Positions 19,916 to 29,571 of a stretch of DNA of 64,000 nt are shown here, in pieces (the first letter of the stretch is position 1; each line of letters starts with the position of its first letter). The DNA comes from Paramyrothecium sp. XJ0827 (taxonomy: Eukaryota > Ascomycota > Sordariomycetes > Hypocreales > Stachybotryaceae): NCBI GenBank assembly GCA_020881915.1, contig JAJFPB010000010.1, positions 1,302,001 to 1,366,000 on the forward strand, written 5' to 3'. Position numbers and translations under genes: made by a program. Below the pieces are notes generated by a model. The model saw only the letters and a program-made list of their open reading frames with translations, did not search any database and was not told where the DNA came from.

Positions 19916-22342
19916 ATGAGGCCAGCTTTGGCTCGCCATGCACGACGTCTGCTCGTCCGCCGTCCCAACTTTCCGACATGCGCCGCCTATGCGAGTCCTG
20001 CCCATCGAAGGCCATGCCTTGGTGCCGCACCCCCTAGGACCTTCCAGAGAACCTTCCTAAACGCCCTCTTCGAGAAAGCCCCCAAGGCTATCCGACCGCC
20101 CGAGTACGAGCCGGGATGGATGCAGATCATGCTCTGGCGGAGTCGCATGCTCGACAACGTGCGGCCTCCGCCGCGCAAGGACCTTCTCGAAGCTTGGAAG
20201 AAATTGATGCAGTGGAAGCTCAAGAACAGAATGCCCATGAACAGCACGCAGGCGCTGCAATGCCGCCGCCTGTTGGAATACCTCACCGCTCCGTCAGACT
20301 CGAACCAAGACGTGAGACTGCTTTCAACCGCCGATCTCGCCATGACCCGCAAAGTGCTTCTGGACATTGAACCACAAGAAAGGTCCAAGAACCACCTAGA
20401 CCTTGCCAAGGCTCTGTATGAGGTCTGGCACTCCGGCAGATACGACGGGAAGCCCCGAGACCTCGAAATGCAGTGGGGCTATCTGGTCCGAAGCCTTTCG
20501 TCCTATGGCGGCTCAAAGGAAGCCCTGGAAATGCTGTACTCGAAATGGAATGACGCCGACTTTGAACAATACATCAAGGGTGGGCTTGTGGAAGCCGTTG
20601 CGCAAGGGTTGGCTCGCGGAAACTGTGAGAAGGAGTTGGTCGAACTCGTCGAGTATGCCGAGACGCACGGTGTACCGTACGACGCAAGTCTGCAAACGGT
20701 AATTACGTGCTTCTTCGCACGTCTAGATCGAGTTCCCGAGACGCAAAAGTGGTTCCGGAAGCCAATCGAGCAGCCGAACAGCAGCGTAGAGGCCTACCAA
20801 GCAATCGCGTATTTCGCGGCCCGCAATGGGCTCGAAGAGTGGGCGATGCCCATATTCTTGGAGTTGGGCCAGTCGCAACCAAGGAAGAAATACTGGGATG
20901 TGCTGCTGCAGGCAATGCTTGTCCTGGGCAAACCCGTGGACGACCTGGTTGTGATCATGTCGCACATGGTAGACCGCAACGGCACCGTGTCGCCCACGAT
21001 ACAAACATTCAACGGTCTCTTGCGAGTCGCGGTGGAGATGCGAGAGCCTGCTCTAGCCGCAGACCTGCTGTCACTAGACACCACCAACAAAGTCTCCCCA
21101 AACACCGAGACTCAAATCATATTATTTCGCTTGCACCTGGACGCCGGGCTTTTGGACGAGGCGAGGGCCATCTTCCAGCAACTTCAGTCCGTTGCACCAG
21201 GCAGGGGCTCAGAACCGAACCTGCTAGGCGAGTACCGCCAGGTAATCAACAGCTACCTGGTGACGCTGTGCCAACAATCTCCCCCGGACTTTAACTTCAT
21301 CTTGCGAGTATTGGAGTCCGTGGAACAAGGGCACATTGTTCTTGAGCCGGAGACGGCCGCAGCTCTCTGTCTCCGGTTCCTAGAGAATGAACAGCATTTC
21401 GATGTCATAGAGATCTTGTCCGCGCACTCGTTCATGTACAGCGAGGCGCAGCGCGAGGTGGTGCAGAACGCCTTTGTCACTTTCTGCTTGGATCCCAAAA
21501 CGAGTACCTCCCGTGCCTGGGGTGCGTATCAGCTTCTGCAGCAATTCTTCCAGGACACAAGCTTTGAGCTCCGCGTTCAGCTCATGGAGTCATTTATCGA
21601 GCGCAAAAGGACAGACATGGCTTCGCATGTTTTCGGGCACATGCGGGCTCATCGGAACAGATCTTACCATCCCAAAGCGGAAACATACATCAGATGCTTC
21701 GAAGGGTTCCAGCGCGGCCCCGATTTGAAGTCCTTGGAGATGGTGCACAACATGTTGAAGATGGACACCAAAATCCAGCCCACGACTAAGCTGTACACCG
21801 CCTTGATGATAGCATACACGGCGTGTGGGAAGCCGTGGCGGGCGTTGGACAGCTGGGAAGACATCACACGATCGCAAGAAGGACCTTCCTATGCCGCTTT
21901 GGAAGCTGTTTTCTGGGCGCTGGAGAGGAAGCCGAGCGGGGACAGGCAAGCACGAGATATCTGGGAGAAACTGGAAAGAATGGATGTGGAGGTGTCTCCC
22001 GCCGTGTACAATGCGTACGTGGGTGCCATAGCTGGAAATGGCCGCGAGCAGGAGGTCCGCACACTTATCACGCAGATGGCATCCTTCATTGGGGTGGAGC
22101 CGGATGCGATGACGTGAGTTTCTTCCTGCCAAACAACGACACGACGCAGCCCCTTGCTAACAATGTCATATAGGTTGGGCATAGCCTACAACGCTCTGCC
22201 GGGGTCAAGACTTCAGGCCGACTTCCAGGAATGGGCCCAGAAGCGATACCGCGGACTGTGGGAGGAGCTGGAGAAGAAGGGACGACGTATGACGGAGCAC
22301 TCGCTGTGGCGTCTGAAAATTAACCGAGTCTTGAAGGCTTGA
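19916..22342 (+). CDS. cia84: Mitochondrial PPR-type protein, probable complex I intermediate-associated protein 84
   Basis: Exons 19916-22113 and 22174-22342 (intron 22114-22173) encode 788 residues. The N-terminus is rich in Arg/Ala without acids (MRPALARHARRLLVRRP), a mitochondrial presequence, followed by RRPCLGAAPPRTFQRTFLNALFEK and EPGWMQIMLWRSRM. The rest is helical with degenerate pentatricopeptide-like pairs (TFNGLLRVAVEMREPALAADLL; LYTALMIAYTACGKPWRALDSW). In Neurospora CIA84 binds the membrane-arm assembly intermediate of complex I and is absent from mature enzyme. I recognise the family from its architecture and N-terminal block. A different mitochondrial PPR protein is the alternative. 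It converges on the mitochondrial S18 gene, stop codons about 180 bp apart. Confidence 0.7.
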
Positions 22343-22526
22343 TCTGTAACATGGTACTGTATGACACTATATGGCCGAACCTGTACATCTTGAACATGTA
22401 AAAGAAGGACGAAAAAGAGGGCGGGAACTACTATTGTACATAATTTCTAGACAAAGGGCGCCTCTTATGTGGGCAACCCGGTTCTTTTCTACAGCCCCTA
22501 CCAATCTCACATACATACATGCCCCC

Positions 22527-23369
22527 TTAAATCATCCTGCGCTGGGGAAGGAAGTCGGCCCTGATCAGCTCAGGGTGGGCGTGAATCGTGGGGTAGAGAC
22601 CCAAGCCCTGCGCACGACGGACCATCTTGGCGATCTTGCGCTGGTTGACGGGGCGGAGGCTGGTGAGGTTGGAGTGCTTGATCATGCCGGAGCTGGTGGT
22701 GAAGTCGCTGATGAGGGAGTAGTTCTGTGGTGCAAAAATGGTTAGTTTCTCTAGCCGCAACCAAATGAATTTTTTCAACAGCCAATGATCAATTGACCGA
22801 AAGGGGAAACAACATACCGTGTACAAGTCCAGAGGACGGATGGCCAGGGCATCAATCACGTCGCCGGTGCGCTTCGACCTGCGGCGCCACTTCTGCATCT
22901 CGATGGGGCTCATGTCGTGGGGCGAGTAGACGTCGCCGACGGCCCAGGTGCGCGGCATCTGCTTGAGGTAGTCCTTGGAGATCTTCTCGTTGCGCTGCTG
23001 CTCGAGGCGGGCCAGGCTGTGGCGGTTCATCTCGGCGGCGTTGCGCTTGATCTTGTTGAGGACGCTGGCCATGGCCTGGCCGGGGGCGTGGCCGGCCGCG
23101 GGCCGCTTGGCGCGGGAGGAGCGCTCGACCATGCCGAGGATGCTGCCGGAGGACGAAGAGGACGACGAAGACGAGGCCTTGGATTGGGACGAGGCCTTCC
23201 TGGCGCCGGCGTGGCTGCTGTGATGGGCGTCGGTGGTCGACCGGGGCGCGCGCTGGGCGGCCGTGGGATGGGGAGGGTTGGCGGCGGGCGCGGTGGTGGA
23301 GAAGAGGCGAGGGAAGAGGCTCTGCGTCGACGCGCGCAGGGCGCTGACCGAGGGGAGCCGTGGAGGCAT
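22527..23369 (-). CDS. RSM18: Mitochondrial small-subunit ribosomal protein bS18m
   Basis: Exons 23369-22818 and 22724-22527 (intron 22725-22817) give 249 residues. The Arg/Ser/Ala-rich N-terminus with FSTTAPAA is a mitochondrial presequence. A low-complexity Ser tract (nine serines) follows. The C-terminal S18 domain is spliced together as PLDLYTNYSLISDF, then SGMIKHSNLTSLRPVNQRK and IAKMVRRAQGLGLYP, the canonical S18 signature. It is a structural component of the 37S mitoribosome. The longer open frame (to 23711) upstream of this ATG is non-homologous and covers the promoter shared with IMP3. Confidence 0.93.
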   Translation of the reverse strand: MPPRLPSVSALRASTQSLFPRLFSTTAPAANPPHPTAAQRAPRSTTDAHHSSHAGARKASSQSKASSSSSSSSSGSILGMVERSSRAKRPAAGHAPGQAMASVLNKIKRNAAEMNRHSLARLEQQRNEKISKDYLKQMPRTWAVGDVYSPHDMSPIEMQKWRRRSKRTGDVIDALAIRPLDLYTVCCFPFRSIDHWLLKKFIWLRLEKLTIFAPQNYSLISDFTTSSGMIKHSNLTSLRPVNQRKIAKMVRRAQGLGLYPTIHAHPELIRADFLPQRRMI

Positions 23370-23819
23370 GATTGCTGATGTGGTTGTGTGGTATTTTGAG
23401 GTCGTCGTTCGGGATGGGCAGCACCAAGACGTAGCTGGACCTGGAGGTTTTTCGATACCTGCTGTACGTACTCTGCAGTCTGCACGGGTCGGGTCAATCG
23501 CGGAACCAATTAAAAGAAAGAAAAAAAAGGTCCCCCACGGAGAAATTCCGCGGCCAGTCGGTTTCTCTGCCTTATCTGTATCTGGACGCCCCCACCTGGA
23601 ATTTTCTTGACGAGGCGGCCTCGGGTTCAAGTTTCGCTCACGGAAAACACCATTGCGACGACGGGCCATTCGTTTTCGCAGGCACAAGAGAAAAACGGGA
23701 GGCGCTGACATTCAATTTGCGGAACCGACAATCACGATTGGATTTTGTGCTGCGCGAATCTCGACAGACACAGCCGCTCCTCGACTAGCCCCCGGCACCC
23801 CGGAGCCCGCTCGCCCATC
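23370..23819. promoter_or_regulatory. Bidirectional promoter region, RSM18/IMP3
   Basis: A 450-bp gap separates the start codons of two divergently transcribed genes. It contains an A/G-rich tract at about 23511-23530 (AAAGAAAGAAAAAAAAGG) and no other gene. Joint regulation is an inference from the head-to-head layout. Confidence 0.5.
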
Positions 23820-24481
23820 ATGGTCCGAAAACTCAAGTTTCACGAGCAGAAGCTCCTGCGCAAGACCGACTTCATCACCTACAAGCAGGACAATGCGCAC
23901 AGGGACAAGGCCGTCATCCGGCGGTACATGATTACCAAGCCCGAGGACTACCACAAGTACAACCGCATGTGCGGCGTGAGTCTCTCCCCAGAACATCTTG
24001 GCCGAGCCGTTGCGGCTCGAGGCCCCCCCCCCGTTATGAGCAAGCCCCCGTCTTTTCTAACATTTCCTCTCTTTCCTCCTCGCAGTCAATACGGCAGCTC
24101 GCGCACCGCCTCTCCCTCCTGCCCCCGGACAACGCCGTCCGCCGCAAGCACGAGGAGCTGCTCCTCAACAAGCTCTACGACATGGGCGTGCTCTCGTCCA
24201 CCTCGAAGCTCTCGGCCGTCGAGAACGGCGTCACCGTCAGCGCCTTTGCGCGCCGCCGCCTGCCCGTCGTCATGACGCGCCTGCGCATGGCCGAGACGGT
24301 CCAGGCCGCCACCAAGATGATCGAGCAGGGCCACGTCCGCGTCGGCACCGAGACCGTCACCGACCCCGCCCTGCTCGTCACCCGCAACACCGAGGACTTC
24401 GTCACCTGGGCCGTCGGCAGCAAGATCAAGAAGAACATCATGAAGTACCGCGACCAGCTGGATGACTTTGAGCTGCTGTGA
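23820..24481 (+). CDS. IMP3: U3 snoRNP protein IMP3
   Basis: Exons 23820-23975 and 24086-24481 (intron 23976-24085) encode 183 residues, the same length as the yeast protein. It starts [19 protein letters not shown], with YHKYNRMCG at the splice and [13 protein letters not shown] after it. A C-terminal S4 RNA-binding segment includes [20 protein letters not shown] and [12 protein letters not shown]3 belongs to the Mpp10-Imp3-Imp4 module of the nucleolar SSU processome and helps U3 snoRNA pair with pre-18S rRNA. The intron contains a run of C near 24020. The assignment is secure. Confidence 0.96.
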
Positions 24482-25428
24482 GGTGGCTAGTCTCGCGCTG
24501 CCGATTGCGGAGGGAGTCCGAATGTTACCAACGTATTTTTGGGGGTTAGGTTTGGCGGATGAACAGATACCCAAGAGGTGGATTGAGGGAACGACGGCGG
24601 GCTTCAGGCCCTCCCGCGAGCGTCGCATGGACGGCTTTATGAAGCAGCTTACGGGAACGTCTCAGTGGAGGGGCGCTTCTCGCGCCCTGGATTGAAACCT
24701 GTGGACGACAAGGACACCGAGCATATGCCAGATCCAGAAGCGAAAGCGTCGTGTTCAGTGACGCGATCCTTTATCTTGAACTGAGCAAGAAAGGAGCACG
24801 AGGTTGCTCAGGGGGCATACAACCCCCTTTTCTCAGAGGCAATATCGCAGCATGCATGCGAAGATCAGCACCTGGTTAAAGCAAGCCAAACGATGTATAT
24901 AAGGGCGAGCCATGAAGATTTTAGTGGCAGCCACATTGGCCCAATAGATCATTTTTCCGAGTTAAAGCATGAAACCTATCAACTAATCGAGCTGATTGTG
25001 TCTTCTCTGCCCGTAGCACATCTACCAAAAGTACAGTGTATGGCTCTATGCCATACTTGAACGGCAATGTTTTTCCAATAATTCTTGACATTCAGAACCA
25101 ATCCCAGATCTGATGTTGTATAGAGACGAAGAAGGGCATGAATGATTTGTAATCTTTCCCACCGCACGCCTTTCCGAGCATGCACCATCCTCGATCCCCA
25201 GAGCAAGGTCATCGGAGGGCTGGACCCACACCGGCCGAGCCCGTCCACCACTCGCCCACTCCCAGCGTCGCTCTGCAGTCGCGTATAATTCCATCCACCA
25301 CGCTGGTAGGAGCCACACCAATTCTCTTCCTTACATATTCCCTCCCTCCTTGTCCGCTTGTAATCCTTCCCCTGCTCCTCATTTCTCCAAGGTGATATAG
25401 AACAACTCCAAAGAGCTTCCCCCCTAAA
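24482..25428. other. Intergenic region between IMP3 and the methyltransferase gene
   Basis: It contains the IMP3 3' flank and the methyltransferase promoter. A TATATAAGG at about 24896 precedes only an 11-codon frame. A minus-strand frame running into the methyltransferase coding region shows no domain and looks fortuitous. Confidence 0.5.
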
Positions 25429-26398
25429 ATGGCTCTCCAATACTTCAAAGAGGCGTTGCTCACCCTCATTCACCCCTGGCTCTTCATGAGCATTTCCCTT
25501 CGCCATGTGCCCCAAACCGTCCTGGAGCTCGTCTCCGCAGGCAACTTCCTCACGCTATTCTCCCCATCCGGCTTCGCCGACGCCCTCTTCGGCAACTTCT
25601 GGGCCACTGTCGGACCCCGAGTCAAGAACAGCGCCGAGGTTCGCGTCGTCCCGCTGCTTGAAGGCCGTGTGCGCAATGGCGTGATCGGCGAGGAGGTCGT
25701 CAGCAAGCCCGTGGGGGGCGTGGTGTTGGAGATTGGCGCGGGGACGGGTATGTGGGCGGACGTCTTCGCCAAGATCGGCGCTGGCGCAAAGGGTGACCAC
25801 GAAGAGGGCGGCGCCCGTCTGAGAACTAAGCCGACTCCCAATATAACCAAAATTTATGGCGTCGAGCCTCAGCCCAAGTCTGCAGCGGCTCTTCGCCAGC
25901 GTGTCAAGGACCTCGGTATGGACGACGTCTACGAGGTCATCCCCGTTGGCATCGAGTCCCTCGCCGACCCAACCGCCTGGCCCGGCACCACCATCGAGCC
26001 CGGCTCCGTCGACTGCATCGTCTCAATCCTGTGCCTCTGCAGCATTCCCGAGCCCGAGGAGAACATCCGCCGTCTTTACGAGCTGCTCAAGCCTGGCGGT
26101 CGCTGGTACGCGTACGAGCATGTTCGAGTGTCTCGGGACCGTCCTGTGATCCGCCTCTACCAGTGTAAGCCAACATCCTCCATGCTGCTTCCTGTGTTTG
26201 CGAAGGTACTGATTCTTCCCGCTCCAAGGGCTAACCAACTTTGTCTGGGCCTGGTTCCTTGGCTCTTGTCGCTTATGCCGCGAGACAGGCACCAGCCTGA
26301 GGCAAGCCGGGCCGTGGAAGGAGATCGACCTGAAGCAGCCGCCCGCGGAGTCTCCATATGCGCCACTTCCGCACGTCTTAGGCACACTGACCAAATAA
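25429..26398 (+). CDS. METTL7-like SAM-dependent methyltransferase
   Basis: Exons 25429-26164 and 26229-26398 (intron 26165-26228) give 301 residues. SAM-binding motif I is at residues 98-107 (VVLEIGAGTG). A post-I acidic motif (KIYGVEPQP) and the motif IV region (SVDCIVSILCLCSIPEPEENI) follow, then LLKPGGRWYAYEHV. The C-terminal exon reads WLTNFVWAWFLGSCRLCRET, like the METTL7/TMT1 group, small-molecule (often thiol) methyltransferases of ER or lipid-droplet membranes. The hydrophobic N-terminus fits membrane attachment. The substrate is unknown. The unspliced reading ends at 26421 in an unrelated frame. Confidence 0.85.
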
Positions 26399-26496
26399 GG
26401 CTCAGTGGCACCTGCACTTAGTGTGGAAGAACTTTTTGTTGGAAATGCATTAAATCAAGGCCTTATCATTGGCCGGGTATCTTCCTAACGCCAAAA

Positions 26497-29400
26497 TCAT
26501 AGTTCGTCATCATCGTCATCAGAAAGGAAGATGGATGCTCTCTTGTCCTCCGTCTTGATCAGCTTCGCATCTTTCATTTCGAGTTGTGCTTCATCCTTCG
26601 CCCGTGAGGTGCCTGGATCGTCGTTCTTCAGATTGTCAGCCGTTCTCTGTTTTTCCCAGAAAGGCGTGTTATCTTCAGAAGGACTGCGCTTGTTGGGTTT
26701 TTCTTCGTCGTCGCTCTGTTTCGTTAGCTCGTCATCGTTCTTCATTTCGTTCCACTCTTGCTTCTTCACTTCATGCGCGTCTCTGTCTTCCTGGGCGAGT
26801 TTGGCCTGGCGGCGTTTATAAAACGTGTCCAAGCAGTTTCTCCTCGCCTCTTGCGACCAGCCCTCCACAACAAGGGCGAAATCTGTGGCACTTGCGAAGC
26901 CCAGCTCTCTGGCCATCTCACAAAATTGCCGACTTTGTACTTCTTCTGGCGGGTTGTAAATGTAGTGCAGGCCCTCCGTAGTCTGAGTATCGGTGAAAAG
27001 CGTACTTTGGCCCTGAACGTCCCCATCCAAAAACGAAGTCATTGCTGCTCGCTTCGAAAGCTGTTCTTCAATCTTTGACGATCCAATAACCTCAGAATTG
27101 TCGTGAGTATACTCGACGCCAGCAGCACTGAGGATAGCTTGCACGGCATCACTCTTAGGAGCAGCCGACTTGCGTTCCTCGAGCAATTTTTGCTGATTTT
27201 CAGCAGTCAACAGAGCAGCAAGTTGACCAAGACCTCCATCCTCGCCCGTACCATCTTCGGTTTTGACCAGGCCAATATCTTCTTCGTCTTTCGCCACTTT
27301 CTCCATGTCCACGTTCACAAGGTTGACCCCTGCCTTCGCTTCGGCTATGTTCGTCTTGTTGACAATGTCCCGAAGCAAGCTACTGTCGCTGTGATAGGTG
27401 AAGATGTTGGTGAGACCAAAGATCTCTCCTTGCCGCTCAGTATCCTGTTGCACGCCTCTGAAGTAGCGCCGCTCAGACGAAGCTGTGTAGCCGATATTTG
27501 CCTGCTGCTGCTTGTAGATTTGGCGAGCGTACACAATCTCCTCGACGGTACCAAGTGAGATTAGCCTAAACACCTCGACATCTCGAGTTTGGCCAATGCG
27601 ATATGCGCGATCCTGGGCCTGCAAGTCATAAGACGGGTTCCAATGCGGATCGACAATGACCACCTTGTTTGCGGAAGTAATATTCAGTCCCACACCACCA
27701 GCCTTGGTCGAAATGAGGAAGACAAACTGAGTAGGATCCGAGTTGAAAGTGTCGACAATATCTTGCCTGTGTTCATACGTGAGTGACCCATCCAGGTAGC
27801 TCACGGAATAGCTCGTGTTGGTGAACAAGTGCTGCAGAATCCTAAGCAGTCGCACGCTGTGCGAAAACACCAGCACTTTGTCTCCGTTTCCGTGCCAGAA
27901 CTTGAGCAGTCTCTTCAGAATTTTCCACTTGCCGCAAAACTCTGGGTTTACAAGGTTTCTGATTTGATCCCTCTCATCGTAAAGAGCCTTCCAGGTGTCG
28001 GGTAAACAAGTGCGCAGCGTCCTTAGTTCTGAGTCGTGCTTGTTTTCCAGATCCGTTGACGAGGGCACCAGTAGTGTGAGGTGATTTGCAAGCTTCTGCA
28101 GAACAATCATGCTTGGGAATACGATGGTCTGCCATCGTTGGCCGTTAGGTAGATACATACCGCAGCACCATCCCTTTTTCCTGCCGTGTTCGCAGGTTTC
28201 GGATATGGTCCGCAACAATTCAATCTCAGCGCTGTCCAGAAAATTTTCGTACGCCTCTCGTTGCAAGTCTGTGAGTGGGCAGAAAACAACCCTGTCGGTC
28301 TTCTTTGGCAACTGATCGGCTATAAGAGACTTCATTCGACGCAGAAAGTAGCGTGGAAGCAGGTTTTGGACGAGCTTTTTCGCGGTTTGCCGGGCCAAGC
28401 TGAGCTGCGCAACGGTCGCTTCGTGGGACTGTCCTACCGTCAGCGGCTTGCTGATGGTTTGCTGCCATTCCGTGCTGGTCCCAAAGTGGCCGGGATTGGT
28501 CCAGTCAAGCAAAGTCCATAGCTCCTCGTACTTGTTCTGGATTGCTGTTCCCGTGAGTCCGATGCGGCACAGCGCATTGATTTCCCGCATGGCCTTGGTG
28601 GTTTCCGAGTATTTGTCCTTGAGCCGGTGGCATTCATCAGCAATTACGGCGTCCCACTGCACCATGTTGATTGAGCCGCGACTGTTTTTGTACGTGTCAT
28701 AGGTGGTGATCATAACTTCAAGAAGCCCTGAGCGGGCCGTGCCGAGAACATCGTCCTTGTTGGCACCGTGGAAGAGGTCGATATGCCACCATCCCCATCG
28801 GTTAAGCTCATTCCTCCAGTTCATGATGAGGGAGCCTGGGCAAATAATGAGTATCCTGGGGTACCAGCGCTCACTATGGAACCGGATCTGTCTGAGGCGT
28901 CTGTTGTCACGTTCATCTCCTGTTTTGCCAAATGCGACAGTCAGGAAAGCAGCGACCTGGACTGTCTTGCCCAGACCCATGTCATCACCGAGAATTGCGC
29001 CCTGCTGAAAAACAAACTTACGGTGAAGGAATGCTACGCCTTCCACTTGGTAGTCCCGTAAGTATTGGGCGATGGACGCCGGAATCAAGCCTCCTGATTT
29101 GGGTAGCTCGATGTCTTGGTAGCTCCTACAAGGTTTGACGCCGCTACTTTCGTCAAATTTGGGACGCTCCTCAACGACGCCCAGGGCCCTTGCATTATCT
29201 CCAAGGTCGATGTTGGTGTAATCAGGCGGAATCATCAAAGCGGCCTCGTGAAACTGTTTCCTGCGTGCGTCAAAGGCCTTCCTTCGCTCCTGGAGGTACT
29301 CTGGGATATCGGCCAGATCCACGTCGGCGTCAAAGTCTTCTGCCGGCCCTTGTTTGAGAGCGGTCTTTCCCTTCCCCTTCGCATTCTTAAGGGACTTTCG

Positions 29401-29571
29401 TTTAGCCCTGCGCTTTGGTTTGACTGGTCCATCATCGGATTCATCTGTCCACTGAACCTTCTCCGAGAAGTCAGGTTCAGCAGCCTTCCTCTTCTTGGAA
29501 TCTCCCTCATGATCAGACGCCGACTGCCGATCATGGAGTTCCATGATTTTTGCGTTGCTTTGAGCAACCAT
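26497..29571 (-). CDS. SNF2-family DNA translocase, ERCC6L2-like
   Basis: A 1024-residue single-exon nuclear protein has a basic, acidic-patch N-terminus with several Lys/Arg clusters. The SNF2 ATPase core shows Walker A GDDMGLGKT near 195-203, DECH near 312-315, GLTGTAIQN, a helicase C region from about 560, STKAGGVGLN, and motif VI QAQDRAYRIGQ near 651-661. The sequence between lobes (LLDWTNPGHFG, SKPLTVGQSHEAT, LLPRYFLRRMKSLI) matches the ERCC6L2 group rather than CSB/Rad26 or Ino80. A roughly 300-residue C-terminal tail with SEVIGSSKIEEQLSKRA follows and may be the HEBO-type region. ERCC6L2 works in DNA break repair and replication-stress responses; the role here is inferred by family. 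Confidence 0.85.
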   Translation of the reverse strand: MVAQSNAKIMELHDRQSASDHEGDSKKRKAAEPDFSEKVQWTDESDDGPVKPKRRAKRKSLKNAKGKGKTALKQGPAEDFDADVDLADIPEYLQERRKAFDARRKQFHEAALMIPPDYTNIDLGDNARALGVVEERPKFDESSGVKPCRSYQDIELPKSGGLIPASIAQYLRDYQVEGVAFLHRKFVFQQGAILGDDMGLGKTVQVAAFLTVAFGKTGDERDNRRLRQIRFHSERWYPRILIICPGSLIMNWRNELNRWGWWHIDLFHGANKDDVLGTARSGLLEVMITTYDTYKNSRGSINMVQWDAVIADECHRLKDKYSETTKAMREINALCRIGLTGTAIQNKYEELWTLLDWTNPGHFGTSTEWQQTISKPLTVGQSHEATVAQLSLARQTAKKLVQNLLPRYFLRRMKSLIADQLPKKTDRVVFCPLTDLQREAYENFLDSAEIELLRTISETCEHGRKKGWCCGMYLPNGQRWQTIVFPSMIVLQKLANHLTLLVPSSTDLENKHDSELRTLRTCLPDTWKALYDERDQIRNLVNPEFCGKWKILKRLLKFWHGNGDKVLVFSHSVRLLRILQHLFTNTSYSVSYLDGSLTYEHRQDIVDTFNSDPTQFVFLISTKAGGVGLNITSANKVVIVDPHWNPSYDLQAQDRAYRIGQTRDVEVFRLISLGTVEEIVYARQIYKQQQANIGYTASSERRYFRGVQQDTERQGEIFGLTNIFTYHSDSSLLRDIVNKTNIAEAKAGVNLVNVDMEKVAKDEEDIGLVKTEDGTGEDGGLGQLAALLTAENQQKLLEERKSAAPKSDAVQAILSAAGVEYTHDNSEVIGSSKIEEQLSKRAAMTSFLDGDVQGQSTLFTDTQTTEGLHYIYNPPEEVQSRQFCEMARELGFASATDFALVVEGWSQEARRNCLDTFYKRRQAKLAQEDRDAHEVKKQEWNEMKNDDELTKQSDDEEKPNKRSPSEDNTPFWEKQRTADNLKNDDPGTSRAKDEAQLEMKDAKLIKTEDKRASIFLSDDDDDEL

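Noticed and set aside
23370..23711. N-terminal extension of the mitochondrial S18 ORF
   Set aside because: The residues upstream of the 23369 ATG are unrelated to S18, and the region is the divergent promoter shared with IMP3.
24979..25515. 178-codon minus-strand frame overlapping the methyltransferase start
   Set aside because: It overlaps a secure gene, has no motifs and runs through promoter sequence.
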